DNA of 64,000 nucleotides from an uncultured Latescibacterota bacterium (GCA_958295495.1 OY282352.1:4348049-4412048); one strand, 5' to 3'. Numbered from the stretch's first letter, positions 8,885 to 17,683 are shown. The notes: a model not told the origin generated them from the sequence alone. Program-made: numbers and translations.

Positions 8885-9778
8885 TCAACTCCACAGTGCC
8901 CTGAGCCGAGGCAGCAGAATCTCCACGTCCCGGTCGAGAACATGGCCTTCCCACACCCGGTTCTCCTCGGGCGTCGAGCGGTCATGGGAATTTTGCAACA
9001 GATCGGGCAGATCGAGAACGTGGAAGCGCGTCTTGAAAAAGCCATCGGCGGAGAGCACCACGCAGCGATACCCCAAGGGGAAGCCGATCAGACAGGCCGT
9101 ATCGACGACTAGGTAGTCGCGATAGGCCCTGATGCGGTTGATGTGGCGGTGGCCGGTGAAGGCGGCGACGATAGCGGGGCTTTCGTCGAGCGTTTTGACC
9201 AGCCGAGTCGCGCCTTCGACCACGCCGCGGTCCCAGTGGAAATCAGGCAGAATCCAAGTGTGGAGAACGAGCAGCAGGGCGCAGCCGTCGGCTAGGGCTT
9301 GGGCCGCGGCAGCGCGCAGGGCCTCATCTAGCGCATCGGTCCAGACGCCAGCTCCCTTCTCAAAGACGTCGCAGTCGTGGAAGACGTTGGCCAGTGCCAA
9401 GCGCAGGCGCGGGGCGGCATCGACGACGGTCAACGGGTCGGGATAGGGAAAGCGGGCGGCGAAACCGGCGAAGGAACCGCTCTGGGCGTCGCAGTCGTGG
9501 TTGCCGGGGATTGCGTAGAAAGGAGCTTCGAGCCGTGCGAAGGCCGTAGCCGCCTCGTCAATCGAGCGCAAATAGGTCTCGGTGGGCAGGTCGAAGGACG
9601 ACCCGCCGCAGAGGAAATCGCCGCCGTGGACGACAAAGTCGAAAGCCTGCGCGTTGAGGGCGGGGGGTATCGCGTCGAGCACCTCTTGGCTGCGGGTGAG
9701 CATTTTGGGAGCGCCGTAGTCTTCGGGGGCGTCGGGGTAGTGATGGGTGTCGGTGAGGAAGGCGAAGCGGACGGGCAT
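8885..9778 (-). CDS. Calcineurin-like metallophosphoesterase
   Basis: 297 aa. All metal-binding blocks of the calcineurin-like superfamily are present in order: DTHH (Asp10, His12), HGGDF (Asp54), GNHD (Asn93-His94), LHTW and GHRHIN. The spacing resembles class III cyclic-nucleotide phosphodiesterases (CpdA-like) and related phosphohydrolases. There is no signal peptide, so it is probably cytoplasmic. It is followed by about 150 gene-free bases before the AKR gene. The phosphoester substrate is not predictable. Confidence 0.88.
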   Translation of the reverse strand: MPVRFAFLTDTHHYPDAPEDYGAPKMLTRSQEVLDAIPPALNAQAFDFVVHGGDFLCGGSSFDLPTETYLRSIDEAATAFARLEAPFYAIPGNHDCDAQSGSFAGFAARFPYPDPLTVVDAAPRLRLALANVFHDCDVFEKGAGVWTDALDEALRAAAAQALADGCALLLVLHTWILPDFHWDRGVVEGATRLVKTLDESPAIVAAFTGHRHINRIRAYRDYLVVDTACLIGFPLGYRCVVLSADGFFKTRFHVLDLPDLLQNSHDRSTPEENRVWEGHVLDRDVEILLPRLRALWS

Positions 9779-9811
9779 GGAAACGGCTCCTGTATGGGAA
9801 ATTTTTTCGGT

Positions 9812-10274
9812 CTATACGGCACACTGTTGCACTAAGTGGCGTTGCGCCCCTTTTTCGACGCGGACATCGACCAATTGCGTCAGCACGGCTTTGATGATCG
9901 CGGCATCCACGACGCCGTCCAGATCATCGGCTTTTTCAATATAAACCGCGTGGCAATCGGCCAGATCGCGCAATTGCTCCCAATTGTAGAAGAAGGCCGT
10001 GCGCTTGCCAGCTTGGTGCAGCACATCGACTAGGCTGGGCACGGGTCTGACCTGGGGCACCCAAGTGTTGATGGTGATGCCGTGCCGTTGTGGGGGCACG
10101 CCGCGAAGCATGGAGGTGTGGCAGGGCAAGGTGGCCGAGGGCATCACGGTGCGGGCTGCATAGGTGCTGGCACCCTCGCGGATCAAGCGGTCGATGCAGG
10201 GGGGTGGATGCCTGTTGCAAGCCGTCGGGCCGCAGCCCGTCGATGACAAAGAGGATGAGGCGTCGTGGGGACAT
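9812..10274 (-). pseudogene. Type I phosphodiesterase/sulfatase-like gene, frameshifted and truncated
   Basis: The ATG at 10274 starts MSPRRLILFVIDGLRPDGLQ, the metal-site N-terminus of alkaline-phosphatase-superfamily phosphodiesterases. A run of six Gs on the + strand (~10198-10203) shifts the frame; the other frame continues CIDRLIREGASTYAARTVMP, SATLPCHTSMLRG (the Thr/Ser nucleophile region) and HGITINTW, and ends at 9812. About 100 C-terminal residues of the usual enzyme, with the second metal-binding half, are missing. The frameshift might be a homopolymer error; the C-terminal loss is real on this sequence. Confidence 0.65.
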
Positions 10275-10284
10275 GGGATTCCTT

Positions 10285-11367
10285 TCATTTACTGAGGCGA
10301 TTATACGCGCTGGCGTACAGCCCTGCGTCGTGCGGTTTCAGCGGATACCTCGGCACGACCCCTCGGTTGACAATGTTCTCCGGCGCCGGCCAGTGGCCTT
10401 TGAGGACGGAGGCCAGATTACAGGCTCCAGTGCGCGCCACGTCTTCGCCAGACTGCACCGAGTGGGCGGAGACGTGGGACGTCATTAGGACGTTGTCCAG
10501 CTTCATGAGGGGATGCTGCAGGGTTTGATCCTCGTCCGTGAACACGTTGAGCCACTCGTAGGTATCCAGTGCCGCCCCGGCCAGTGGCCCCTCCCGCAGC
10601 ACCCGCACCAGCGCATCTTCATCTACCAAGGCACCGCGAGACGTGTTGATTAGGTAGGAGCCCGGCTTCATCTTGCGCAGCAGGTTTTCGTCGAACAGCT
10701 GGTAGGTGTCCGCGTTCAGGGGCAACTGCAAGGAGATGAAGTCGGACTCGGCAAGCAGTGTTTCCAGCGCCACCATCTCGACGTCCAAGTCCGCCGGTAG
10801 GGGTGCGTGTAGGTTTCTGCGCGTGGCCAAGACCCGGAGGCCAAAGGCCCTGGCGCGGCGGGCGACCATCTCGCCGGTGACGCCGAAGCCGACGATGCCC
10901 AGCGCACAGGTGGAGAGCCGCTGCAACTGGGTGGCTGCGGTGCGGGCTTGGCGGAAGCGGCCGGCGCGCATGAACCGTTCCATCCTCGGTAGTTGGCGGG
11001 CTAGGGACAATAGCATGGCCATGATGTGGTCGGTCATTTCCTCGGCGCAGAAAAAGGGGGCATTGGAGACGACGATGCCGTTTTCCGTGGCCGTTGCCAC
11101 GTCGATTTTATCGGTGCCATTGCCGAGGCGCGAGATTAGGCGACAGCGGTCCAGCGATGCGACCACGGCCGCGGGCAAGCCGGTTGAGACGACGGCGACG
11201 GCGTCGCAGCCAGCAAGCCGGCGAATGAGTCGCTGCGGGTCTTCTTCCTCGACGTATTCGGGTGCGATGCCGAACTTGGCGTACAGCGATCGCTCCAACT
11301 CGCCGGCTGGGTACATGGTGGCGTTGAGGCGGACGAAGCGGAAGGGGGGTGGGATGTCAGACGCCAT
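10285..11367 (-). CDS. D-isomer-specific 2-hydroxyacid dehydrogenase
   Basis: 360 aa. An NAD(P)-dependent dehydrogenase interconverting a 2-keto acid and a D-2-hydroxy acid (phosphoglycerate/hydroxypyruvate/glyoxylate type). Rossmann motif LGIVGFGVTGEMVARRA lies mid-protein. The catalytic Arg is in NTSRGALVDEDAL, the acidic residue in GAALDTYEW and the His in MTSHVSAHS. SRLGNGTDKIDV is the usual N-terminal domain signature. It sits between the broken phosphodiesterase and an MBL hydrolase on the same strand with 13-base gaps, so one transcript is likely. Confidence 0.9.
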   Translation of the reverse strand: MASDIPPPFRFVRLNATMYPAGELERSLYAKFGIAPEYVEEEDPQRLIRRLAGCDAVAVVSTGLPAAVVASLDRCRLISRLGNGTDKIDVATATENGIVVSNAPFFCAEEMTDHIMAMLLSLARQLPRMERFMRAGRFRQARTAATQLQRLSTCALGIVGFGVTGEMVARRARAFGLRVLATRRNLHAPLPADLDVEMVALETLLAESDFISLQLPLNADTYQLFDENLLRKMKPGSYLINTSRGALVDEDALVRVLREGPLAGAALDTYEWLNVFTDEDQTLQHPLMKLDNVLMTSHVSAHSVQSGEDVARTGACNLASVLKGHWPAPENIVNRGVVPRYPLKPHDAGLYASAYNRLSK

Positions 11368-11380
11368 GGCTCGGAACCGA

Positions 11381-12244
11381 TCACCAAGCCACTTCCATCA
11401 TGTCCCGCGCCCAGTACATAGGCCCGCTGAAGACGCTTTTTACCTCGGCGATTCCTTGGGTGGTCTCTTCTGCGGGATCGAGGGTCGGGGACTGGTGGTT
11501 GATTACCAGACGCTTGGCCCCGGCCTCGGCGGCCATGCGCCCGGCATTCAGGGTGCCGGTTTCGGAGATGACGCTGGGGAAGGTTTGGATTTTTTCCTCC
11601 CGATGCACGGCCTCCATCACGAACAGGTCTGCGTCCCGGGCTAGCTCGACCACGGACTCGAGCGGCGCTGTATCGCCGCTGAAGGCGACGACGCCTTCTT
11701 CGGTCTCAAAGCGGAAGCCATAGCATTCGATGTAGGGCTGGGCGTGCTTGACCTCGCACGCATAGCAGGTCCAGCCCTTGCCGGCGGCCACTTTCCCCGC
11801 GGCGTATTCGGCTACGTGTATTGTCGGTTCCGGCCTAAAATCTCCCACGCCGCCGCGCATCTGGTAGGCGTGGACGCTCATGGGATGATGGGTGCGGGCG
11901 ATCACGTCGTACCAGAAGAGGCCGTCGCGGCTCCAGATCCCGTCGGTGATGCGCTTGATCGGGGCCGGCCCATAGACGTGCAGGTCGGGCTCGGTGCCGA
12001 TGCACTGGTCGAAGCGCGTCATCAGGAAGCAGAGATAATCCGAGATGTGATCGGAGTGCAGGTGGGTGAAGAACAGATTGTGTACCCAAGTGCAGGGGAT
12101 GCCCATGCGGTGCATCTTGTAGGTTGACGCGGGGCCGCAGTCGATCATCAGCCGCTGGCCGCAGATCTCGAGAATGAAACAGGTGCCCCAGCGGTCGCGG
12201 GTGGGGGTGGGCGTACCGGCACCGACAATTTTTAGCTTTGGCAT
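11381..12244 (-). CDS. RNase Z-like metallo-beta-lactamase-fold hydrolase
   Basis: 287 aa. The zinc-binding signature THLHSDH follows FF, and the N-terminal KIVGAGTPTPT segment is characteristic of the RNase Z / arylsulfatase-like branch of the MBL superfamily. FSGDTAP supplies a later metal ligand and LVINHQSP the C-terminal His. The protein carries a long insert (YGPAPIKRITDGIW) instead of the tRNase exosite, so it is more likely a general phosphodiester or lactone hydrolase than a tRNA 3' processing enzyme. The start overlaps the stop of the upstream MNT gene by 13 bases, implying coupling. Confidence 0.85.
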   Translation of the reverse strand: MPKLKIVGAGTPTPTRDRWGTCFILEICGQRLMIDCGPASTYKMHRMGIPCTWVHNLFFTHLHSDHISDYLCFLMTRFDQCIGTEPDLHVYGPAPIKRITDGIWSRDGLFWYDVIARTHHPMSVHAYQMRGGVGDFRPEPTIHVAEYAAGKVAAGKGWTCYACEVKHAQPYIECYGFRFETEEGVVAFSGDTAPLESVVELARDADLFVMEAVHREEKIQTFPSVISETGTLNAGRMAAEAGAKRLVINHQSPTLDPAEETTQGIAEVKSVFSGPMYWARDMMEVAW

Positions 12245-12585
12245 GGGATCGTCTCCGACTCGTACAGGGCAAATCCGTCGCGCAATGCCTGCCGCACAAA
12301 GGCATTATTCGCCTCCAGCAACGCAGCCAGTTCCTCTCGCGTGTACGCCACTACATCGACACCCACTCCCACCTTAGCTGGTCGGTAGCGCACCGCCCGA
12401 TCCAAAAACGGCTCGGCGCTGTGGCTTACCACGATTAGCAGATCGGCATCGCTACCCGGCACTGCATCTCCTCGCGCCAGCGAGCCGAACAGCACGATCC
12501 GCTCAATCTCGGGGTGCTGCTCACTCAGTGCCTGAGCAGCACTCTTGAGACGCTCTATGAGGTGGGGGCGGTCCAGCCAGAACAC
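12232..12585 (-). CDS. MNT-type nucleotidyltransferase (antitoxin of HEPN pair)
   Basis: The nucleotidyltransferase core IVLFGSLARGDAVPGSDADL (GSxxRG and DxD motifs) and the later GVGVDVVAYTREE strand mark a minimal nucleotidyltransferase. In MNT/HEPN modules this subunit neutralises the HEPN RNase, in studied cases by AMPylating it. The start is uncertain: GTG at 12585 overlaps the HEPN gene by 65 bases, while an ATG at 12657 has a strong AAGGAG but would overlap by 137 bases. The frame stops inside the start of the MBL hydrolase gene. About 117 aa with the start chosen. Confidence 0.8.
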   Translation of the reverse strand: MFWLDRPHLIERLKSAAQALSEQHPEIERIVLFGSLARGDAVPGSDADLLIVVSHSAEPFLDRAVRYRPAKVGVGVDVVAYTREELAALLEANNAFVRQALRDGFALYESETIPCQS

Positions 12586-12961
12586 CTTCACAGAAGCCGA
12601 TGACTTGGCCGGCGTGGACAAGCGCACGCTCTGCCTCATCGTGGGTGTAATACTCATAGGGTGCTCCTTGTGGATGCGAATTGGGGTAGCGAGCAGGGAT
12701 ATAGTGTTTGTCCAACGCTTTGGCTGCGTCCAGCAGCCGCTGATCGGGCCTGAGCGACTCGGGCAAGGACTCCAGAAGGACCGTAACAGAATGTCCCCAT
12801 GCCGCGCCGCCTTTCTTCTCGATAACCGCCTTGACGGCTTTTTTCGCGCCTTGTTGGGCGGCAAAGCAAGCCCACTCATAGTCACCAGCGTCGCGCGAGC
12901 GGCGTGCGTGGTCCAAGTCTCGCCGGCCCTGTTTTAGCCAGTCGGCATGTCGGCTCGCCAT
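12521..12961 (-). CDS. HEPN-domain protein (putative RNase toxin)
   Basis: 146 aa. An all-helical HEPN domain: ADWLKQGRRDLDHARRS, then WACFAAQQGAKKAVKAVIEK, the conserved hydrophobic helix of PF05168. The catalytic R-x4-H motif is present as RYPNSH (Arg91, His96), followed by PYEYYTHDEAERAL. The family are metal-independent RNases acting on tRNA or mRNA when not silenced by the MNT partner, which overlaps the 3' end of this gene. HEPN first, MNT second is the usual order. Presumed intact toxin-antitoxin module. Confidence 0.85.
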   Translation of the reverse strand: MASRHADWLKQGRRDLDHARRSRDAGDYEWACFAAQQGAKKAVKAVIEKKGGAAWGHSVTVLLESLPESLRPDQRLLDAAKALDKHYIPARYPNSHPQGAPYEYYTHDEAERALVHAGQVIGFCEGVLAGPPPPHRASQECCSGTE

Positions 12962-13140
12962 GGCTATCCTTTCCTTTAGCCCTTGATCAATGACGAAACA
13001 TAACCAGCCAACCGCGCTCAATCAACGGGACTCCACCGCTGTGTACCACTGCTGAAAAGGGCGATTCGGCAGCAGTGGATAGAGTGGCTGCGATTGTCCA
13101 TCCGGCACCTCCGTGGCATATTCTTGAGCAGGGGAGGATT

Positions 13141-13365
13141 GTGGAACAGAACGAAGCGGCGCACGGACCCCAGCCGGCGGCGGGGACGTACCGGAAGATA
13201 TTTGGGATAGAGGTTTACCTGACGCCGGTATTTGTGGTTTCCGCTATCGCCATCGTCTCGTGTTCAGGGAAGATGCGCCGACGTTCCTTGGCGAGGATGG
13301 TCTGTACATGGATGGGACTGCGCCGCGAAGCGGGCACACCAAGAACAATGACGGCAGGCGGCTAG
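13141..13365 (+). pseudogene. Transporter N-terminal fragment, possibly BCCT family
   Basis: A GTG at 13141 sits four bases after GGGGAGG. The product starts with a short hydrophilic segment and then YRKIFGIEVYLTPVFVVSAI, which reads like the cytosolic tail and first membrane helix of a betaine/choline/carnitine transporter. After the helix (around 13262) the frame becomes low-complexity and stops at 13365. A full transporter would need ~500 residues. Family assignment rests on one segment only. Confidence 0.35.
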
Positions 13366-13495
13366 TTGGCCGCCGGAAATGGGCAGATGTCGTTTCGCAG
13401 AGTATTGGCAAGCCCCGAGAGAAAATCTGGGGCACTTGAATCGTCGTCCTAAGAAGATGGATTACCTGCCTCAACCGATAGCCTTCACAAGTGCC

Positions 13496-14101
13496 ATGCC
13501 GCCCCCCCTCAAAAGCCACACCATCCACCTGCACACGCCCCGGCTGCACCTGCGTCCCATGACCGACGCCGATTGGGACATCTTGCTGCGCTGGAACCAA
13601 GATCCCGACGTGTTGTATTACGCCGACGGCGCGGATGTGACGGCCTATACGCTCGACCAGATCAAGCGCATGTACGGCGGCGTCTCGCAAGCTGCCTTCT
13701 GCTTTCTCGCCGAACTCGACAGCCAGCCCATCGCCGAGGCTTGGTTGCAGGCCATGAATCTGTCGCGCATTATCGAGGCCCACCCCGGCTGCGATTGCCG
13801 CCGCATTGACCTGTCCATTGGCGAGAAGCAGCATTGGAACAAGGGCTTGGGGACCGAAATAATCCGCGCGTTGGTCGATTTCGGTTTTGCCGAGGAAAAG
13901 GCCGATTTTATCTTCGCCTGCGACGTTGCCGACTACAACCCTCGCAGCCGCGCCGCGTTTGCCAAAGTGGGCTTTCGCGTCGCGGCCCACATCGCCCAGC
14001 CGCCCGGCACCAAGGCGCGCTCCACCTGCGATATGCGCCTCGCCCAAACCGAGTGGGCGGCCCGGCCCAATTCCAGCGAGGATACCGACCTATGCGCCTA
14101 G
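13496..14101 (+). CDS. GNAT-family acetyltransferase
   Basis: 201 aa from the ATG at 13496; an in-frame ATG at 13457 is an alternative. HTPRLHLRPMTDADWDILLR is the typical RimJ/RimL-like opening. IGEKQHWNKGLGTEIIRAL carries the acetyl-CoA pyrophosphate-binding Q/RxxGxG/A-like loop, and DYNPRSRAAFAKVGFRVAAH the C-terminal helix-strand. It transfers an acetyl group to an amine on a protein terminus or small molecule; substrate unknown. Its stop codon overlaps the start of the next oxidoreductase gene by 10 bases, so the two are translated together. Confidence 0.87.
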   Translation: MPPPLKSHTIHLHTPRLHLRPMTDADWDILLRWNQDPDVLYYADGADVTAYTLDQIKRMYGGVSQAAFCFLAELDSQPIAEAWLQAMNLSRIIEAHPGCDCRRIDLSIGEKQHWNKGLGTEIIRALVDFGFAEEKADFIFACDVADYNPRSRAAFAKVGFRVAAHIAQPPGTKARSTCDMRLAQTEWAARPNSSEDTDLCA

Positions 14102-15129
14102 TCGTCCTGTCGTACAGCCACCACGGCCGCAGCATCGGCCAGACCGCCCGCGCCTTGGGACACGATATAATCGGGGTCATGGACGGGGAAGAAGCCCCGC
14201 GCCAACAGCTCGCAGAAATTTTCCAATGCCGAGGCTTTGCCACCGCGGGCGAGTGCCTCGACGCGGCGCGCCCCGACGCTGCCCTAGTCGCCGGCAAGCA
14301 CATTGAAATGCCGGATCACGTGCAGGCCTGCGTCGATCGGCGCATCCCCTACCTGCTCGACAAACCCTTTGCCGATTGCGCTGCTCGGCTCCGCCCTGTG
14401 GCCGCAGCTTCGGCCAAACACGGGGTCTTCAGCGCCCTCACCCTGCCCAACCGCGCCAGTCGCATCGTCGCCACTGTGGAGCGTTTGCAGGCCGACGGGA
14501 CGCTGGGCGATTTGGTCCAGTACAGCAGCCGCCTCAATAACGGCCCGCCCTCGCGCTACGACTCGACGCCCTCGGCTTGGCACAACGATCCGGCCATTTC
14601 CGGCGGTGGCAGTTGGGCCGTAGAGGCGGCCCACGGCATTGACACCTTTCTGCAATTCGTCGGCGAGCAGCCGGTACACGTGGTCGGTGCCCTCATGTCC
14701 AATGCCACCCACGGCCGCACCGTGGAGGATGTTGGCTTGGGAATGCTGCGCACTGCCGGGGGCGTGACCGGCTTTATTGAAAGCGGCTACGCCTATCCGG
14801 CCGGGGTGCGCGGCGGCGACCACTTCTTCCGCTTTATCGGCACCCGCGCCATGGTTTTCCAGCAGTACGGCAAAGAGGGCGAACCCCTCATTGAAGTCCA
14901 CACTACCGAGGGCGTACAATTCAGTGAGGATCTGTCGCACGGAGAGCGCATGAAGACCATTGTCGATCAAGCCCTGAGTGCTTTGGCGGCCGGGCGATCC
15001 TTCACCCCCAATATCGACCAAGCCGTGCGCATCCTCGAAATACAGGACGCGGTGTACGACCACGCCCGCAGAAGCCCCCTGACCAACGGCCCACATCCCA
15101 TGGGCATAGCATCTAACGATGCTGATTAA
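14092..15129 (+). CDS. Gfo/Idh/MocA-family oxidoreductase
   Basis: 345 aa. An NAD(P)-dependent sugar/cyclitol dehydrogenase-like protein. The N-terminal Rossmann half is divergent (VVLSYSHHGRSIGQTARALG instead of the usual GxGxxG). The family's Lys-Pro signature appears as YLLDKPFADC. The C-terminal half has the substrate-domain pattern SWAVEAAHGIDTFLQFVGEQ, matching the conserved xxxxHxxD motif. It overlaps the acetyltransferase gene, suggesting joint action on an amino- or keto-sugar; inferred only. Confidence 0.83.
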   Translation: MRLVVLSYSHHGRSIGQTARALGHDIIGVMDGEEAPRQQLAEIFQCRGFATAGECLDAARPDAALVAGKHIEMPDHVQACVDRRIPYLLDKPFADCAARLRPVAAASAKHGVFSALTLPNRASRIVATVERLQADGTLGDLVQYSSRLNNGPPSRYDSTPSAWHNDPAISGGGSWAVEAAHGIDTFLQFVGEQPVHVVGALMSNATHGRTVEDVGLGMLRTAGGVTGFIESGYAYPAGVRGGDHFFRFIGTRAMVFQQYGKEGEPLIEVHTTEGVQFSEDLSHGERMKTIVDQALSALAAGRSFTPNIDQAVRILEIQDAVYDHARRSPLTNGPHPMGIASNDAD

Positions 15130-15600
15130 CGCTTCTTGCGGCTGCGGCGCGACGGGGAAAGACTGGGGGCTATAATTGGCGGCGGCTTAAAAAGATCATT
15201 TCAAAAGTCCAAGACGCTCAAGGTCGTTCTCACCCCACCGAACTTGTTGCTCAATGATTGATTTGAGAGTACCGATAGCATCTATTATCCATATAAGCAA
15301 AAGCCCACGGCCACCAAGTGACCGCGGGCTGCAAAATAGGAGTGGGATGGCTATAAGCTCACGACAGCAGCGACACTTCCGCTTCAAGTAGCCTTTTATG
15401 AGAAATCAGTTCTATCTTCGTGGGCCTGACGGGACGGCCTTCGTCAAAGTCGCTTATGAACTTACGGGCTTTCTTATTCACTGACGTTACGCACCCTCTG
15501 CCTTCGCAAGGGCAGATGCTGACGCCCGCTTGTCCTGCCTAAAGGCAGGGTGAAGCGCGCGAAGGACCCCGGGCGAGGCCGCAAGCGGCAGACGCGGCTT
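15130..15600. other. Gene-free, hairpin-rich stretch
   Basis: No convincing gene. Two adjacent hairpins lie at about 15499-15517 (CTGCC...GGCAG) and 15535-15550 (CCTGCCTAAAGGCAGG), and a third (CCGCAAGCGG) near 15580. On the minus strand a 40-codon frame (GTG at 15481 to stop at 15359; core RPVRPTKIELISHKRLLEAE) and a short frame ending at 15196 look like tail fragments of lost genes, but no family is recognised. Probably decayed intergenic DNA between two active regions. Confidence 0.4.
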
Positions 15601-15606
15601 TCGTTG

Positions 15607-15708
15607 TTATAAGTCCTCGATGACGATGGCTAGGTTGTCCAGCGCTTGGCGGCACTGCTCCGGCAGGTGCTGAAGGGCCTTTTCCACCAGCTTCCCAAAC
15701 GCACGGCG
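15607..15708 (-). pseudogene. Zincin-like metallopeptidase N-terminal fragment
   Basis: About 33 residues on the minus strand, FGKLVEKALQHLPEQCRQAL then DNLAIVIEDL, match the opening of the small Zincin_1 metallopeptidases (PF06262-type: E/ALxxLP ... NVAIVVEDEP). The frame stops immediately afterwards, before any HExxH motif. The true start is lost upstream. A fragment only. Confidence 0.45.
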
Positions 15709-15721
15709 GCACACAGCAAGG

Positions 15722-15910
15722 CTACCAAGCTGCGACGCTGCCATCGCTTTCGCAGTAGAGTTCGCCACCCAATTCCTCTGGGTACTGGATCGTCTTTTCC
15801 ACCTCGGACTCGATCGGGTCAACCCCCAACCCCGGCTTGGTCGGCCGCTCGAGGTGGCCGGCGGAGGCCATAAGCCTTCCCGCGTTCCGCATGGTTGCGC
15901 GGAAGTAATC
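15722..15910 (-). pseudogene. Mandelate racemase/muconate-lactonizing enzyme C-terminal fragment
   Basis: About 62 residues in one minus-strand frame: DYFRATMRNAGRLMASAGHL, then ERPTKPGLGVDPIESEVEKT, ending QYPEELGGELYCESDGSVAAW. The PTKPGLGV(D) tail is the classical C-terminus of enolase-superfamily sugar-acid dehydratases. Nothing of the barrel or its metal ligands remains; the Rpn gene begins directly upstream. Sugar-acid dehydratases of this type would complete the catabolic pathway found at 33-38 kb. Confidence 0.5.
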
Positions 15911-15921
15911 GAGTGGCGGCC

Positions 15922-16806
15922 CTACTCGTCGGCGTCGAGGAGGGCCTGGAAGGCCTCCAGCCGGTCCACTTGGATAGCCGCCCGATGCAGCTGCTTGAGA
16001 CGCTGCAAGTCCTCAATGCCCCGTATGCGAGCGGCCAACGGGTCCGCCGCGCCGAGTGCAAAGCGAATCTCCAGCACGTCGAGCAGTGCTTCGAGGGCGC
16101 GTTCTCGGCCCCCTTGCTCAATGCCTTGCTGGGTCAGGTATTGGGCAACGGGTGATTCGCGGATCATATCCATTAGACCCTCCTTGAAGAAAATGGCAGA
16201 AACGGTTTCTTGGGCATACACCAACCCGCTCAGCAGCGACATGCCAGCGAGACAATCGGCTTTCGTCGCCCGATCCAGCGGCTGCGCCTGCACCGCACGC
16301 ACACACGTCTCCAGCCAAGCCGCTGGCTGACCCGTCGGCCGCATCAACGGTACAAACGGCAGCAGTCCCACAGGCCCCGACTTGAGGAGGTGCTGGCCGT
16401 CCAACTCGCTCAGCCGGATCACCTGGTACTCTATCAAGATGCGATGGCCGGGACGATCCTGGAGATAATAGCCCGGATCGCTCCGGCCAGCCCCCGGCCG
16501 CAGGTAGATGACGCTGGAAACCACCGGCCAGCCGTAGTGCTCAACGGTGCGTCCGATATAGCCGACCATCCGCCGCACCATCGGCAGATGCGTACTATCG
16601 GTGGTTTGAAACTCGGTGTGGACGAGCACCTCTTCGCCGCCCAACCGCACCCGCAGCAAGCTGTCGGTCTGCCGCGCCTCGACGGTCAGTTGCTCCGGGT
16701 TCAGCACTTCGACGACTTCGACGTCGTCGCGCCCGAGTGCAAAGCGGGCGAAATCGTCGGGGTAGTGCTGCATCAAATACTTGGAAACAATATCAAAGTC
16801 GGCCAT
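15922..16806 (-). CDS. Rpn-family recombination-promoting nuclease / PD-(D/E)XK transposase-like protein
   Basis: 294 aa from the ATG at 16806 (a TTG two codons earlier is possible). The N-terminal nuclease-like domain shows the pattern RQTDSLLRV (Asp) followed by VLVHTEFQTT (E-x-Q), typical of the Rpn/YhgA PD-(D/E)XK family. QGGRERALEALLDVLEIRFA and the helical C-terminus (DPLAARIRGIEDLQRLKQLH) match the usual tail. The family are DNA endonucleases tied to recA-independent recombination or anti-phage functions and commonly spread as selfish-like genes. It stands alone among gene fragments, consistent with an insertion or recombination hotspot. Confidence 0.8.
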   Translation of the reverse strand: MADFDIVSKYLMQHYPDDFARFALGRDDVEVVEVLNPEQLTVEARQTDSLLRVRLGGEEVLVHTEFQTTDSTHLPMVRRMVGYIGRTVEHYGWPVVSSVIYLRPGAGRSDPGYYLQDRPGHRILIEYQVIRLSELDGQHLLKSGPVGLLPFVPLMRPTGQPAAWLETCVRAVQAQPLDRATKADCLAGMSLLSGLVYAQETVSAIFFKEGLMDMIRESPVAQYLTQQGIEQGGRERALEALLDVLEIRFALGAADPLAARIRGIEDLQRLKQLHRAAIQVDRLEAFQALLDADE

Positions 16807-17073
16807 ATCCAACGTTCCACGATACGCCCCGGGATGTCAAGGCCGCGTGATAGAAATACACGCCCGCGTCCACCGCCGGACCCGCCGCCGTGTGAACGCC
16901 GGCCGCTCTTCATCAACTACCGTAGCAATCCTTGGAAATCGCGTCAAATTCTGCCATAGAGATCGTAGCTCCTTTGGTCAGCCCTCGCGTTGTGAAGCGT
17001 GCGATTGACTAATCGGCTGACCGCAGTGCGTCGGCGCGGTCATCAGCCTTCAGTACGGGTTCGGGCGGCTTGG

Positions 17074-17427
17074 TCATCGCTTTCGCTCGGTTGCCGACAG
17101 TCCCCCGCCGGCGAGCATCGCCGGATACAGCGGCGGCCAGTTCACCAAAGGGCGAATCAAATCGACAAAGCCATCACCCGCCAGGAGATTGCGAGCCACC
17201 GTGATGTAGTTGACGGCATCCCACCCCATGCCCGGTCCGTAGCTGGCCTGCCGCAGGAGCACGAGACCCGCGCCCAGCGCGGCGGCCACGGCGACGAGCA
17301 GGGTGAAGCGGTCGGGCCGCCGGTCTGCCGCCCAAGCAGGGAACCAGACTTTTTTCTTGCGAGAGGTTTCCCCTTGCGTCCCCCGGCCTCGGGGTTCCGC
17401 GCTCGCCGATCGCTTCAACGCACGCAT
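17074..17427 (-). pseudogene. Membrane glycosyltransferase N-terminal fragment (GT39/ArnT-like)
   Basis: A basic N-terminus is followed by one membrane helix (TLLVAVAAALGAGLVLL), then GPGMGWDAVNYITVARNLLA, GDGF and VNWPPLYPAMLA. This Asp-bearing first loop and YPxxL motif are what polyisoprenyl-phosphate sugar transferases of the ArnT/PMT type show after helix 1. The frame stops at 17074 after 117 residues, whereas such proteins have ~500 residues and a dozen helices. Truncated. Confidence 0.5.
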
Positions 17428-17542
17428 TGGGGGTCGTCTTCGCGGCTGCTGTCGTTGACATAGACGAGCTCGAAGTCGAGATCGGGGACGGTTTCAAGTG
17501 TGGCGACGAGGCGGCGATGGGTCTCGCCGATGACCGCTTCCT
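17415..17542 (-). pseudogene. Glycosyltransferase family 2 fragment
   Basis: In another minus-strand frame, EEAVIGETHRRLVATLETVP then DLDFELVYVNDSSREDD is the N-terminal nucleotide-sugar-binding part of a GT2 enzyme (dolichyl-phosphate-mannose-synthase-like; the NDSSRED segment corresponds to NDGSxD). It stops at 17415, overlapping the start of the ArnT-like fragment. GT2 and ArnT-like genes are usual partners, so this looks like the wreck of a lipid-sugar modification operon. Confidence 0.45.
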
Positions 17543-17683
17543 CCTACCCGTGTATCACAGTTTTATTCGCGCTTGGGAATCTCAACAACAGTTAGTAGTA
17601 GCTTACAACTCGCGGCAAATCAACCCAAATGCGAAGCGGCGTTCAGCACAGCCGAGCGCGCCGCGCCGGCAAAACACTACGGG

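Noticed and set aside
13244..14047. 267-aa minus-strand frame opposite the acetyltransferase
   Set aside because: High-GC shadow ORF without family motifs. The plus-strand GNAT motifs and the overlap with the next gene settle the strand.
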